Position numbers and translations under genes: made by a program. A stretch of 64,000 bases of DNA from contig NZ_KZ859514.1 in NCBI RefSeq assembly GCF_003382685.1, positions 12,864 through 76,863 of the forward strand. The letters are read 5' to 3'. The notes under the pieces are model-generated. The model was not told the DNA's origin. It worked only from the letters and a program-made list of their open reading frames with translations, and searched no databases. Source of the DNA: Halorussus litoreus (lineage in GTDB: Archaea > Halobacteriota > Halobacteria > Halobacteriales > Haladaptataceae). This document shows positions 1 to 8,706 of the stretch, piece after piece. How positions within the stretch are numbered: the first letter of the stretch is position 1; every line of letters starts with the position of its first letter.

Positions 1-160
1 CCCTCCATGCCCCCGGCCGGTCCCCCCGCCGCCCCCGCCCCGCCCGCCCCCCCCCCCCCCCGACCGGATAGGCGACCGAACACGTGCTCGCTTTCGTCCG
101 CTCGTTGCCTCATCTCCTCGTGAGTGGGGATTCCACAACCGATTTACCATCAGCGGTTGA
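1..160. other. C-rich low-complexity edge, no gene
   Basis: The first 61 bases are almost pure C with a run of about 14 C, unlike anything else in the window; this looks like a contig end or a hard-to-sequence tract. The bases from about 62 to 160 are of normal composition and I see no gene in them. Confidence 0.6.
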
Positions 161-583
161 CGTTTCGCACCTCACATCGCGAAGGCACTAGGTCCTCTCG
201 CTCGCGAGCTGTCCCTGCCGTACTACGACGACGCCCTCCCCGCACACGACGGGTTCCACGCCCGCCGGGTCCGCGACCTGTCGATTCGATTGGCGGACGT
301 GCACGATAGCGCCGTCGACGGGGACGTTCTTCGTCCAGCCGCGTGGCTCCACGACGTGGGTCGGCCGCTGGAACGAACGGGAGAGATCGAGTGCCACGAC
401 AAGTGGGCCGCGGAGGAAGCGAGACGCTTCTCGACGGTGAGCAGGTGGCTGCCGATCAGATCGACGCCGTCGAACACTGCATTCGGGCCCACAGCATCCG
501 GCGGAGTTCTCCGGAGCCGGAGACTCCGGCGGCGAAACTGCTGTTCGACGCGGACAAGCTCGACGCGGCGGAGGAGCTGGTTC
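161..583 (+). pseudogene. broken HD-domain phosphohydrolase gene
   Basis: Two frames together spell an HD-superfamily metal-dependent phosphohydrolase. From 161 one frame reads into HDGFHARRVRDL and then AAWLHDVGR, the typical His and His-Asp motifs. Near 421-433 the match moves to the next frame (DGEQVAADQIDAVEHCIRAH, then AAKLLFDADKLDAA), which fits loss of one base. No start codon lies in frame after the stop at 158-160, and the match fades after about 583, where the family normally continues. The gene therefore lacks a proper N-terminus, carries a frameshift and is truncated. It converges on the mechanosensitive channel gene. Sequencing error at a contig edge could explain the frameshift but not the missing start. 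Confidence 0.7.
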
Positions 584-625
584 GGCGCACGTCACCCTTC
601 AGCGAGCGTCATTCCCCGGCACGCG

Positions 626-1648
626 TCACTCTTCGCTGTCGAACTCCTCCGGCGGAGTCCGACCGGAGTCGGGGGGAGCCCGCTGGGAGCGATCGACTCC
701 CGCGCGACCGTTCCGAGTGTGCTCGTTCCGGGCGTGCTCCTCCCGTACGCGCCTGCTCTCCATCGACACCCGGGCGGTGCCGCTGGTCTCGTCGAACACG
801 TGGTGCTGGTGGGGGTAGGCGATCTCCACGTCGGCGTCAGCGAGCTGGCTCCAGATGCGGTCCTGGATCTTCGACCGGACGCGGGCCATGTAGTAGGGAT
901 CTTTCACCCAGTAGCGCAGGTCGAGCAGGACCCCGTGGTCGGCGAACGACTTGATGTAGGTGACCGGCGCGGAGGGGTAGCGCGCGCTCCCGACCCGGAT
1001 GTCGGGACCGCCTTCCACGACTTCGGGTGTCTCGCGGGCTGCTCGCTCCATGATCGCGCGGCCCTTCTCGACGTCGCTCTCGTAGGTTATCAGCACCTCC
1101 AGCGAGATGCGCGAGCGGGTGTCCTCCGCCGAGTAGTTGATGACGTCCCGGTCGCGCATGTTCGAGTTCGGGATGACGAGGAAGGTGTTCTCCAGCGTGA
1201 ATATCTTGGTGTATCGGAGCGTGATGTCCTCGACGTAGCCGCGCTTGTCCCGGTCGACGAGTTCAATCATGTCGCCGATCTCGTATGGCTGGTCGGCCAG
1301 CAGGAACAGGCCGTTGATGACGCTCCCGATGATGGGCGCGAGCACGAGGCCCAGCACCGCCGAGAACACGGTCACCGACAGGAGGATGTCGCCCGGCCTG
1401 AACCCGAGTCGGTTCGCGGCCAGCGAGGCGGCGAACAGCATCAGAACTGCCTGGATGCCGCCGAGCACCGTCTTCGTCAGGCTGGGCCGCTGGAAGCGTC
1501 GGGCGACCGGGCGGCCGACGAACCGGAGCAGTAGCTTCGAGACGTACCAGCCCGCGACGAGTATCAGCGTCGCCTCGACGTACTTCCGCCCCGGCAGGTT
1601 CAGATAGGTCCGAACGACCTCGTCGAGGACCGCCGCCACGTCGACCAT
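626..1648 (-). CDS. small-conductance mechanosensitive channel (MscS family)
   Basis: The 340-residue membrane protein is expected to open under membrane tension and release osmolytes during hypo-osmotic shock. There are hydrophobic helices at about 18-35, 55-75 and 85-110; the last runs into the conserved MscS beta domain (ADQPYEIGDMIEL, then GYVEDITLRYTKI and ENTFLVIPNSNM), followed by the alpha/beta C-terminal domain. The C-terminal 40 residues are charged and probably disordered. The ATG at 1648 is chosen because translation from it begins directly with the amphipathic N-terminus (MVDVAAVLDE); an upstream ATG at 1687 would add 13 unconserved residues. It converges on the broken HD gene. 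Confidence 0.9.
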   Translation of the reverse strand: MVDVAAVLDEVVRTYLNLPGRKYVEATLILVAGWYVSKLLLRFVGRPVARRFQRPSLTKTVLGGIQAVLMLFAASLAANRLGFRPGDILLSVTVFSAVLGLVLAPIIGSVINGLFLLADQPYEIGDMIELVDRDKRGYVEDITLRYTKIFTLENTFLVIPNSNMRDRDVINYSAEDTRSRISLEVLITYESDVEKGRAIMERAARETPEVVEGGPDIRVGSARYPSAPVTYIKSFADHGVLLDLRYWVKDPYYMARVRSKIQDRIWSQLADADVEIAYPHQHHVFDETSGTARVSMESRRVREEHARNEHTRNGRAGVDRSQRAPPDSGRTPPEEFDSEE

Positions 1649-1781
1649 GAGCCAATCTCCCGCGGAGCCGCAAAAACACTTTCCCACTGGCAGAGAGGGA
1701 GTAACCCCTCAGTCGAGAAGGGGCGGTGAACCCAATCGTCTACCCGCGAACTACTAAGGACGGTGCGACCGAAATCCGAGT

Positions 1782-2525
1782 ATGAGCCGCGACGCCCGCC
1801 CAGCGCAAGCATCGTTCGACATCCGGGCCGAGAACCCGCAGGAGACCGTCGTGGCGGGGTTTTCGCAGTTCGGCCTCGCGGGGCTGACCGCGGTGGACTA
1901 CCTCGTCGACCACCTCGAGTTCGAGCAGGTCGGCCACGTCACGGCCGACCAGCTCCCGGCCGTCACGCCGTTCGAGAACGGGCGGCCGCGCCACCACACC
2001 CGGCTGTTCTCCCACGCCGAAGCCGAACTAACCGTGCTCGTCGGCGAGCTATTCGTCCCGGTGTCGGCGGCCAAGCCGTTCAGCGACGCCCTGCTGGCGT
2101 GGGCCGAGAGCGAGGGCGTCGGTGAGTTCGCGGTCCTCAACGGCGTCACGCTCCCCCACGGTCCGGAGGAACACCGCGTGTTCCACGTCGCCACCGACGA
2201 CTACCGCCAGCAACGCCTCGACGGCGTGGACGTGCCGCCGATGGGCCACGGCTTCCTCGACGGCACGAACGCCGAACTGATGGCCCGCGGGATGGAGTCG
2301 GACCTCCGGACCGCGGTGTTCGTCACGCCGGTCCACCAGCAGGTGCCCGACGTGGAGGCCGCGATCAGGCTTCTCGACGCGATAGAGCGCGTCTACGACC
2401 TCGACGTCGACACGGAGCCGCTGGAGCAGTTCGCCGCGGAAGTCCGGAGCCACTACGAGGACCTGACCGAGCGGCTGGCCGAGCGTGCCGAGGCGGAACT
2501 GCCCGAGGACCGGATGTACATGTGA
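1782..2525 (+). CDS. PAC2 family protein
   Basis: This 247-residue protein belongs to the PAC2 (proteasome assembly chaperone 2-like) ATP-grasp-associated family that is widespread in archaea. The family signature is visible near the N-terminus (VVAGFSQFGLAGLTAVDYL) and in the middle (TPVHQQVPDVEAAIRLLDAI). The C-terminus is a charged helix. In eukaryotes the fold chaperones proteasome alpha subunits; the archaeal role is not established, so function here is inferred only at family level. It stands alone between the divergent mscS gene and a repeat-bearing intergenic region that starts within 16 bases of its stop codon. Confidence 0.85.
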   Translation: MSRDARPAQASFDIRAENPQETVVAGFSQFGLAGLTAVDYLVDHLEFEQVGHVTADQLPAVTPFENGRPRHHTRLFSHAEAELTVLVGELFVPVSAAKPFSDALLAWAESEGVGEFAVLNGVTLPHGPEEHRVFHVATDDYRQQRLDGVDVPPMGHGFLDGTNAELMARGMESDLRTAVFVTPVHQQVPDVEAAIRLLDAIERVYDLDVDTEPLEQFAAEVRSHYEDLTERLAERAEAELPEDRMYM

Positions 2526-2540
2526 GACAACCTTTTAGCC

Positions 2541-2645
2541 ACGACCTTTTGCTGCGGTCGCAGGGCGCGCGACGAGACGCGCGCCCGGCTCCCTGGCAAA
2601 AGCTCGACCAAAAACACCGTCAGAGCGAAGCTCTGACGAGCCTTT
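2541..2645 (+). repeat. dispersed intergenic repeat A, copy 1
   Basis: Bases 2593-2644 are identical, inverted, to 59308-59359 (52 of 52 bases), and the flanking 15 bases starting ACGACCTTTTGC also match after a variable stretch of about 35 bases. The core contains the perfect hairpin CGTCAGAGC-GAA-GCTCTGACG. The repeat starts 16 bases after the PAC2 stop codon. It could act as a transcription terminator or encode a small structured RNA; nothing in the sequence decides between these. Confidence 0.75.
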
Positions 2646-3060
2646 GCTCGCTCCGCTCCCGAAGACACGGCGTCACTCCCTCAGGCTCGCGCCATCGGCG
2701 CGAGCCTTCGAGGATTCCTTGGTCCGCTCGCTCGCCGCTGGCGCTCGCGGTTTCACCCCTCGCGTGGCCGCGGCGCTTCGCGCCACGCTAGCGCTCCTCG
2801 CTCGCGGTGCAGCCGCTGGATGTGAGCGGTGGATGGTCAGCGATGCGCTGAGGTAATCCATAGCGCTTCGTGAACCGGACAAAGTTCGTATTCACCTGCC
2901 GGTGCGCCAAGAGTTTATAAGTGAGGGCGGGACAAACCCGCCGCGTGCCGATTCCGCGCGTGGTCGCCCGAATCACGAACTTGCTTGTCGCGGTCCTCCA
3001 GCGGTCGCTTTGGGTCGTTTGCGACGAGAGTACTGACATGATGAAACTCGTTTTCGGAAC
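2646..3060. other. intergenic region with hairpins, no gene seen
   Basis: There is no convincing coding sequence. A perfect inverted repeat, GGCTCGCGCC-ATC-GGCGCGAGCC, lies near 2689-2711. At 2909-2920 a TATA-like GTTTATAAG precedes a small hairpin (GGCGGG-ACAAA-CCCGCC, near 2927-2943), so a short untranslated transcript could start around 2936. The open frame running from there into trmB has no family resemblance and overlaps trmB out of frame. Confidence 0.4.
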
Positions 3061-3080
3061 CTCGTGCTACTCGAAACCGG

Positions 3081-3092
3081 ATAAATCATTTA
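3081..3092 (+). promoter_or_regulatory. TATA box of the TrmB-family gene
   Basis: ATAAATCATTTA is centred about 30 bases before the ATG at 3117, the spacing expected for a leaderless haloarchaeal transcript. Confidence 0.6.
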
Positions 3093-3116
3093 ACCTCCCG
3101 GGCGAATGTCCCGTAC

Positions 3117-4175
3117 ATGACCTCGGACGACCTGCGGATGACCATGGAACAGGTGGGCGAGCGATTCGACCTCGGAGAGTACGAGATCGAGGCGTACCTC
3201 ACAGTGCTCGAACACGGCAACCTCACCGCCAGCGAGATCGCCGACCGGACCGACATTCCCCAGCCGCGGGTGTACGACACGGTGCGGAGCCTGAGCGACC
3301 GCGGGCTCGTCGAACTCCGGGAGTCCCGGCCGATGAAGGTCATCGCGGTCGACCCCGACGAGGCGTTCTCGGGCATCCAGTCGTCGCTGATGGACATGGT
3401 TTCGGAACTGGAGGCGCGCTACACCGCGCCCGCCCGGGACACCGAGGCCGTCTCGCTCGTCAAGTCCCGCTCGACCATCCTGCGGTACCTCGAAGACGTG
3501 ATCGACGAGGCCGAGTACGAGATCGTGCTGTCGCTGACGCCCGACCTGCTGGCGCGGTTCCGCGAGGAGCTCTCGGCCGCCATCGACGACGGCGTCAGCG
3601 TCGAACTGCTGGTCACGCCCGCCGCGGACGCGCCCGATCCGGCGGAGTTCGACTACCTCGACGTGGCGACGACCGCCCGCGCGCGCCGGGGCATCACCAC
3701 GCCGGTCATCGCGGTCGCCGACGGCGAGTACTCCATTTACGCCACGCAGGACGCGCTGCGGGACGACGAGGACCGCTACGGCGTCATCTTCAACCGCTCG
3801 GCGCTCGGGTTCCTCGTCTCGGGATTCTTCGGCACGGTGCTGTGGACTACCGCCGAGCGCACCCTCGCGGCCGACGGCGAGGACCGCCCGTTCCCCCGCC
3901 GGTACGCTTCCATCCGGCGCTGCGTGAAGGAGCTCCAGGAGCTCGAAGGCGACTTCTACGCCACCATCGAGGGCCGGGACATCGAGACCGGCGACTCGTG
4001 GGTCGTCGAGGGGTCGGTCGTCGGCTTCTCGTTCGAGGGCGGCGAGCGCGTCGCCGGGATGACCATCGAGACCGAGGAGGTCGGCGAGGTCACGGTCGGC
4101 GGGCAGGTGGCCGCGCTGGAGGACATCGAGGCCCACGAGATCCGCGTCGGTCGCGGGAGCCCGCCGAAACGCTAA
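3117..4175 (+). CDS. TrmB-family transcriptional regulator
   Basis: The 352-residue protein has the two-part TrmB layout. A winged helix-turn-helix occupies about residues 15-75 ([20 protein letters not shown], then [13 protein letters not shown]), followed by a short coiled coil and a PLD-like sugar-sensing domain from about 105 to 345. TrmB proteins bind DNA when effector sugar is absent and control sugar ABC transporters and central carbon genes. Its position at the head of a locus with a sulfatase, a sugar ABC transporter and a Gfo/Idh/MocA dehydrogenase suggests it is the local regulator; that is inference. The start is supported by the TATA box and leaderless spacing. Confidence 0.9.
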   Translation: MTSDDLRMTMEQVGERFDLGEYEIEAYLTVLEHGNLTASEIADRTDIPQPRVYDTVRSLSDRGLVELRESRPMKVIAVDPDEAFSGIQSSLMDMVSELEARYTAPARDTEAVSLVKSRSTILRYLEDVIDEAEYEIVLSLTPDLLARFREELSAAIDDGVSVELLVTPAADAPDPAEFDYLDVATTARARRGITTPVIAVADGEYSIYATQDALRDDEDRYGVIFNRSALGFLVSGFFGTVLWTTAERTLAADGEDRPFPRRYASIRRCVKELQELEGDFYATIEGRDIETGDSWVVEGSVVGFSFEGGERVAGMTIETEEVGEVTVGGQVAALEDIEAHEIRVGRGSPPKR

Positions 4176-4438
4176 TCGGCGGGAGCGACCGCACCGACTA
4201 CCGGCAGGTTCGACAGGACGGGGCTTCAGGTTTTCCGACGTGGAGGTTCAGCAGTGTTCGGGGTGCAGTCAGAACTACGGAGATGACCTCAAAGGCCCTC
4301 GGACGCTCGACTTCCGCGAGCAGCTGACCCCCGAGGAGTTTATCCTCCCCGACGACGTAGCCCGTCTATGCCTGGTCGAGGCACGGGAGAGACTGACACG
4401 GCCGGCTCGACTGCTGCGGCGCTTCGAGGGGGCGCGGC

Positions 4439-5881
4439 ATGACCGACCGACCCGACGTCCTGCTGTTGTTGACCGATCAGGAACGCTACGACGTCAGCGC
4501 GCCGGACGGACCCGCCGTCGAGACGCCGACGATGGACCGACTCCAGCGGGAGGGCGTCCGATTCGCCGACGCGTACACGCCGATAGGCATCTGTTCGAGC
4601 GCCCGCGCCTCGCTTCTGACGGGACTGTACCCCCACAACCACGGGATGCTGAACAACTGTCACGAACCCGACGCGATCCGGTGGAACCTCCCGCGCGAAC
4701 ACGACACGTTCGGCGAACTGCTCGCCGACGCCGGCTACGACAACAGCTACGCCGGCAAGTGGCACGTCGGCCGCGACCAGCGCCCGGAGGACTTCGGGTT
4801 CACCACGCTGGCCCGCGAGGGGCCGCCCTCCGGCACCGACGAGTTCAGGGAACACCAGCGCGAGCACGGCGTCGACCCCGACGCGATAGCACTCGAAGAC
4901 GCTATCTACGCCGACTACGGCGACGACGACCTCCTCGTGTCCGCGAAGACTCCCGTGCCGAAGGAGGCGACACTGACCTACTACCTCGCCGAGGTCACCG
5001 TCGAGCGACTGGAGGCGGCCGCGTCGAGCGACAGTCCGTTCTTCCACCGGACGGACTTCCCCGGTCCCCACCACCCCTACGTCGTACCTGAACCGTACGC
5101 CTCGATGTACGACCCGGCCGAGATAGAGCGGTGGGGCAACTACGCCGAGACCTTCGACGGCAAGCCCTACGTCCACGAGCAACACGTCGCCTATCGTGGC
5201 GTCGAAGACTTCGACTGGGAGACGTGGTCGCGTGCGGTGAGCAACTACTTCGGATTCGTCACCTTCGTCGACGAGCAGATGGGCCGCGTCCTCGACGCGA
5301 TGGACCGACTCGGCCTCGCCGACGATACCGTCGTCGTTCACACCGCCGACCACGGTGACTTCACTGGGAGCCATCGCCAGTTCAACAAGGGGCCGATGAT
5401 GTACGAGGAAGTGTATCACGTCCCCATGATGGTCCGCTGGCCCGACGCGGTCGAGGGCGGACGCACCGTCGAGGAGTTCGTTCGTCTACATGACCTGATG
5501 CCGACCTTCTGCGAACTCGCCGGGGTCGAACCGCCCGCCGACCTCGACGCGCGGACCCTCGTCCCGATACTGGAGGGTGATTCACCGGACGACTGGCCCG
5601 AGAGTCTCTTCGCGGAGTACCACGGCGACGAGTTCGGCCTCTACAGCCAGCGGATGGTCCGGAAAGGCGAGTATAAACTGGTGTACAATGCGTTTGACAC
5701 CGACGAACTGTACGACCTCGGGGACGATCCGGGGGAACTTCAGAATCTCGTCGAGCACCCGGAGTACCGCGATACGTATCGGGAACTGCGGGCTGAGCTG
5801 GGCGATTGGATGGAACGAACCGACGACCCCATCAACCCGTGGACCCGGACGGTGCTCGACAAGTCACCCCCGTCGCGGTGA
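4439..5881 (+). CDS. sulfatase (alkaline phosphatase superfamily)
   Basis: The 480-residue enzyme has the type I sulfatase architecture and would hydrolyse sulfate esters. Metal ligands are visible at the start (LLTDQERYD), in the helix after the active-site loop (TGLYPHNHGML), and in the second half (TADHGDFTGSHRQFNKGPMM). The formylglycine site is C52-S-S-A-R56: the residue two after Cys is Ser, where the usual motif has Pro or Ala, so conversion or activity is uncertain. No signal peptide is present, so the enzyme is probably cytoplasmic and acts on imported substrate. A purine-rich stretch near 4425-4431 may serve as ribosome binding site. It lies between the TrmB regulator and the sugar ABC operon on the same strand. 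Confidence 0.88.
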   Translation: MTDRPDVLLLLTDQERYDVSAPDGPAVETPTMDRLQREGVRFADAYTPIGICSSARASLLTGLYPHNHGMLNNCHEPDAIRWNLPREHDTFGELLADAGYDNSYAGKWHVGRDQRPEDFGFTTLAREGPPSGTDEFREHQREHGVDPDAIALEDAIYADYGDDDLLVSAKTPVPKEATLTYYLAEVTVERLEAAASSDSPFFHRTDFPGPHHPYVVPEPYASMYDPAEIERWGNYAETFDGKPYVHEQHVAYRGVEDFDWETWSRAVSNYFGFVTFVDEQMGRVLDAMDRLGLADDTVVVHTADHGDFTGSHRQFNKGPMMYEEVYHVPMMVRWPDAVEGGRTVEEFVRLHDLMPTFCELAGVEPPADLDARTLVPILEGDSPDDWPESLFAEYHGDEFGLYSQRMVRKGEYKLVYNAFDTDELYDLGDDPGELQNLVEHPEYRDTYRELRAELGDWMERTDDPINPWTRTVLDKSPPSR

Positions 5882-6256
5882 CCGAACAGCGAGACCGCCG
5901 ACGCGGGTGCTCCGCGCCGACATTCGGTCAGGAGGTGAGGACCGTCACTCAACCACTCGTCTCTCGGGGTTCTCGTGGTCCCAATCGTCGAGTCTTCACG
6001 GATCGTGTCTTGGGTATGGACATGGGTCATGAGCGAGGTGTGGATCGGTCGTGGTAGCGAACCGGTGACGAGCGGGTCGACGTTGTCATCCGTCGAAAGG
6101 GGCGCTCGTTTCGACCACTGTCCCTTCGGGGAGGTCACGCATCTGCCCCTCGTTAGGGAGTCGACGCCAGAACGAGTATAAGCACCAATTCGACCGGTAT
6201 ACGAGTCCTTACGCGCGTTAGTTATAAGTTGTATGCCATCCTTGAATGGTGTGGGG
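5882..6256. other. upstream region of the ABC operon
   Basis: I see no gene here. Its last 40 bases hold the promoter of the transport operon. A second TATA-like GAGTATAAG at 6174-6182 lies about 45 bases further upstream. I could not identify a clear TrmB operator. Confidence 0.4.
6221..6228 (+). promoter_or_regulatory. TATA box of the sugar ABC operon
   Basis: GTTATAAG is centred about 33 bases before the ATG at 6257. An ATG at 6233 is too close to this box to be on the transcript, which favours the downstream start. Confidence 0.6.
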
Positions 6257-7693
6257 ATGACTAACAATGACACGACTTCGGATGGGGAATCGGTTAGAGG
6301 CGTCTCCCGTCGCCGGTATCTGACGGGAGTCGGATCCGCGAGCACGCTCGCTCTCGCGGGGTACGTCGGCCGTCCGGCGACCGCCCAGCAAATATCGGTC
6401 CAGATGGCGATGCCGCCGCCGGTCACGAACAACGCCGACGCCACGCGGGAGGCGCTGCGGAACGCCGGATTGCCGGACAACATCCAGGTGGAGTTCCTGA
6501 CCACCTCGGAGATAACGGGCGACGTCCGCTCGCAGTTCCGCCAGTGGCTCTCGGCGGGGCGAAACAAGCCCGACATCTTCCGGATGGACAGCGGGTGGAC
6601 CATCCCGTTCATCGCACGGAATCAGCTCGTGAACCTGAGCGAGCGGCTCTCGGACGAGTCGCTGAGCCTCATCGAAGAGCAGTACTTCGATGCGTCGGTT
6701 AACACCGCAAGCGGGCGGGATGGGAACCTCTACGGGGTCCCCTGGCAGGTTGGATTCCCGACCGTGCAGTACCGCAAGGACGTCATCGAGAGTTCGGGGT
6801 TCGATCCGGAGAGCGAAAACTGGGCGACCGAACCGATGTCGTGGGAGAACTTCGGGGAAATCATCGCCCAGTCTCACGACCAGTCCGACATCGAGTTCGG
6901 CTACGCCTGGCAGGGCAACGACTACGGGGGACTGTCCTGCTGTACCTTCAACGAGTTCATGAGTTCTTGGGGCGGCGCGTACTTCGGCGGGCGCGAGAAT
7001 CTGTTCGGCCCGGTTGGTGACCGACCGGTCACCGTCGACGAGGAACCGGTCCTCGATGCGCTCCGGATGGCCCGGACGTTCGTGCAGGGGACCGACGACG
7101 AGTTCGCCCTGGAGGGGTTCCAGAACATCTCGCCGGAGGCGGTGCTTCAGTGGACCGAGGGTCCGTCCAGTACGGCGTTCATGGACGGCAACGCGATGGC
7201 GCTTCGGTACTGGCCCTCCACGATTCCTCAGGGCGTCGAGACGTTTGGCGACGATTTCGGCGTGATGCCGCTTCCCTACGGCATCCCAGAGGGAGAGTCC
7301 GAGCACGAAGGGCTCGGGGGGAGTACGCCGGCACTGGGCGGGTGGCACCTCACGGTCAACCCCAACTCGAACAACGTCGATGCGGCCGTCCAAGTCATCG
7401 AGGCGACGATACAGCAGAGTTTCCGCGAATTCGAGTTCGGCGAGTTGGGATTCCTGACGGGCGACCGCCGGCTGTTCGACCCGGATGTCGCCCCCGACAC
7501 CTGGGCCCCCTACATGGAGACGCTACGCATCGCGGGTGAGAACGCCGTGCCGCGACCGGTCACGGTCGTCTGGCCGGACCAGTCGCCGCTCATCTCCTCG
7601 GAGATCAACCGAGCGCTGTCCGGGCAGAAGGCCCCCGACCAAGCGTTATCCGACCTGCAGGGATCACTCGAGGAAGTCGAGGCGAGTGTCTGA
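6257..7693 (+). CDS. extracellular sugar-binding protein of an ABC transporter
   Basis: This 478-residue solute-binding protein of the MalE-like family captures a sugar outside the cell and hands it to the permeases encoded next. A Tat signal is clear (SRRRYLTGVG followed by a hydrophobic stretch), ending near ATAQQ. There is no lipobox cysteine after the signal, unlike many haloarchaeal binding proteins, so it may be released or held in another way. The body shows typical family features (NLYGVPWQVGFPTVQYRKDV, then a WTEGPSSTAFMDGNAMALRY-like segment before the C-terminal lobe). The start at 6257 is set by the TATA box spacing. The first permease starts 42 bases downstream. Confidence 0.9.
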   Translation: MTNNDTTSDGESVRGVSRRRYLTGVGSASTLALAGYVGRPATAQQISVQMAMPPPVTNNADATREALRNAGLPDNIQVEFLTTSEITGDVRSQFRQWLSAGRNKPDIFRMDSGWTIPFIARNQLVNLSERLSDESLSLIEEQYFDASVNTASGRDGNLYGVPWQVGFPTVQYRKDVIESSGFDPESENWATEPMSWENFGEIIAQSHDQSDIEFGYAWQGNDYGGLSCCTFNEFMSSWGGAYFGGRENLFGPVGDRPVTVDEEPVLDALRMARTFVQGTDDEFALEGFQNISPEAVLQWTEGPSSTAFMDGNAMALRYWPSTIPQGVETFGDDFGVMPLPYGIPEGESEHEGLGGSTPALGGWHLTVNPNSNNVDAAVQVIEATIQQSFREFEFGELGFLTGDRRLFDPDVAPDTWAPYMETLRIAGENAVPRPVTVVWPDQSPLISSEINRALSGQKAPDQALSDLQGSLEEVEASV

Positions 7694-7734
7694 CCCCCCG
7701 ACCACTACATTCAACTGCCTCACTCGACTGCTTC

Positions 7735-8706
7735 ATGGTGCTATCACACGTATTCGGCCGTGCCCGGTCGCTCGCGACGGCTCCCGCGAACTGGACCGAA
7801 CAGCTCAACGAGGAGCAGTTCGCGTACGTCCTGCTTGTTCCGACGTTCATTTTGATCGGCGCGATGGCGTTCTGGCCGCTGTGGGACACCTTTCAGATGT
7901 CGTTGCACGCGGACAACCTGTACGGGGGCGGGTTCGTCGGCGAGTTCATCGGCCTTGAGAACTACGTCAAACTTCTGACCGGCCAGCGCGATGCGGTTTT
8001 GGGTAACTCATTCTTCAGCGTAGAGGAGCCGTTCAGGAGCGCCATCACGGTGACGCTGATTTACACCGTCGTCTCCGTCTTCCTCGAGACGCTCATCGGG
8101 TTCGGCCAAGCGCTCGTGCTCGACCAGGACTTTCGCGGCCGCCGGTGGGTCCGGGTCGCCATCCTCATCCCGTGGGCGGTCCCTATCGCCATCCAGGGGT
8201 TGATCTTCTTCCTCATCTTCCAGCCCGGCATCGGCTTCGGTACCGAAGTGATGCAAAACCTGGGGATATTCTCCTCGACGCCCCTGATAAACAGCTTCGA
8301 CTCGACGGTCATCATCATCTTCGCAGACGTCTGGAAGACCTCGGCGTTCATGGCACTGCTCATCCTCGCCGGGCTACAGAGCATCGACCGGAACCTCTAC
8401 CGCGTTGCGGACGTGTCCGGAGCCACGCTCTGGCAACGGTTCAAACTCATCACCCTCCCGCTGGTGCTGCCTGCGCTTCTGGTCGCGATGCTGTTCCGGA
8501 CCATCCAGGCGATGCGAGTGTTCGGCGTCATCGAGACCGTCTCCAGTTGCTCGGTCGTGCCGTCGCTTACGTGCATGGTCGTCGGAACGTTCCAGAGCGG
8601 TCGCTTCGCGACCGCCGCCGCCGTCGCGTTCATCACGGCCGCTATCGTCGGTGCCGTCGCCACGATCTACATCGTCAAGTTCGCAGACCTTGAGGGGGGA
8701 CGATGA
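7735..8706 (+). CDS. sugar ABC transporter permease (MalF-like)
   Basis: This 323-residue inner permease has six membrane helices. The first is near 28-50; the EAA loop that contacts the ATPase lies at about 222-250 (YRVADVSGATLWQRFKLIT). It forms the membrane channel with the MalG-like partner, whose start codon overlaps its stop region by 4 bases, a sign of translational coupling. Confidence 0.92.
   Translation: MVLSHVFGRARSLATAPANWTEQLNEEQFAYVLLVPTFILIGAMAFWPLWDTFQMSLHADNLYGGGFVGEFIGLENYVKLLTGQRDAVLGNSFFSVEEPFRSAITVTLIYTVVSVFLETLIGFGQALVLDQDFRGRRWVRVAILIPWAVPIAIQGLIFFLIFQPGIGFGTEVMQNLGIFSSTPLINSFDSTVIIIFADVWKTSAFMALLILAGLQSIDRNLYRVADVSGATLWQRFKLITLPLVLPALLVAMLFRTIQAMRVFGVIETVSSCSVVPSLTCMVVGTFQSGRFATAAAVAFITAAIVGAVATIYIVKFADLEGGR

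Noticed and set aside
1-61. Poly-C tract as a functional element
   Set aside because: Its position at the very edge and composition are better explained as a sequence or assembly end.
2921-4327. A 468-codon plus-strand frame across trmB
   Set aside because: Within trmB it is Arg-rich out-of-frame translation; only the TrmB frame shows conserved domains.
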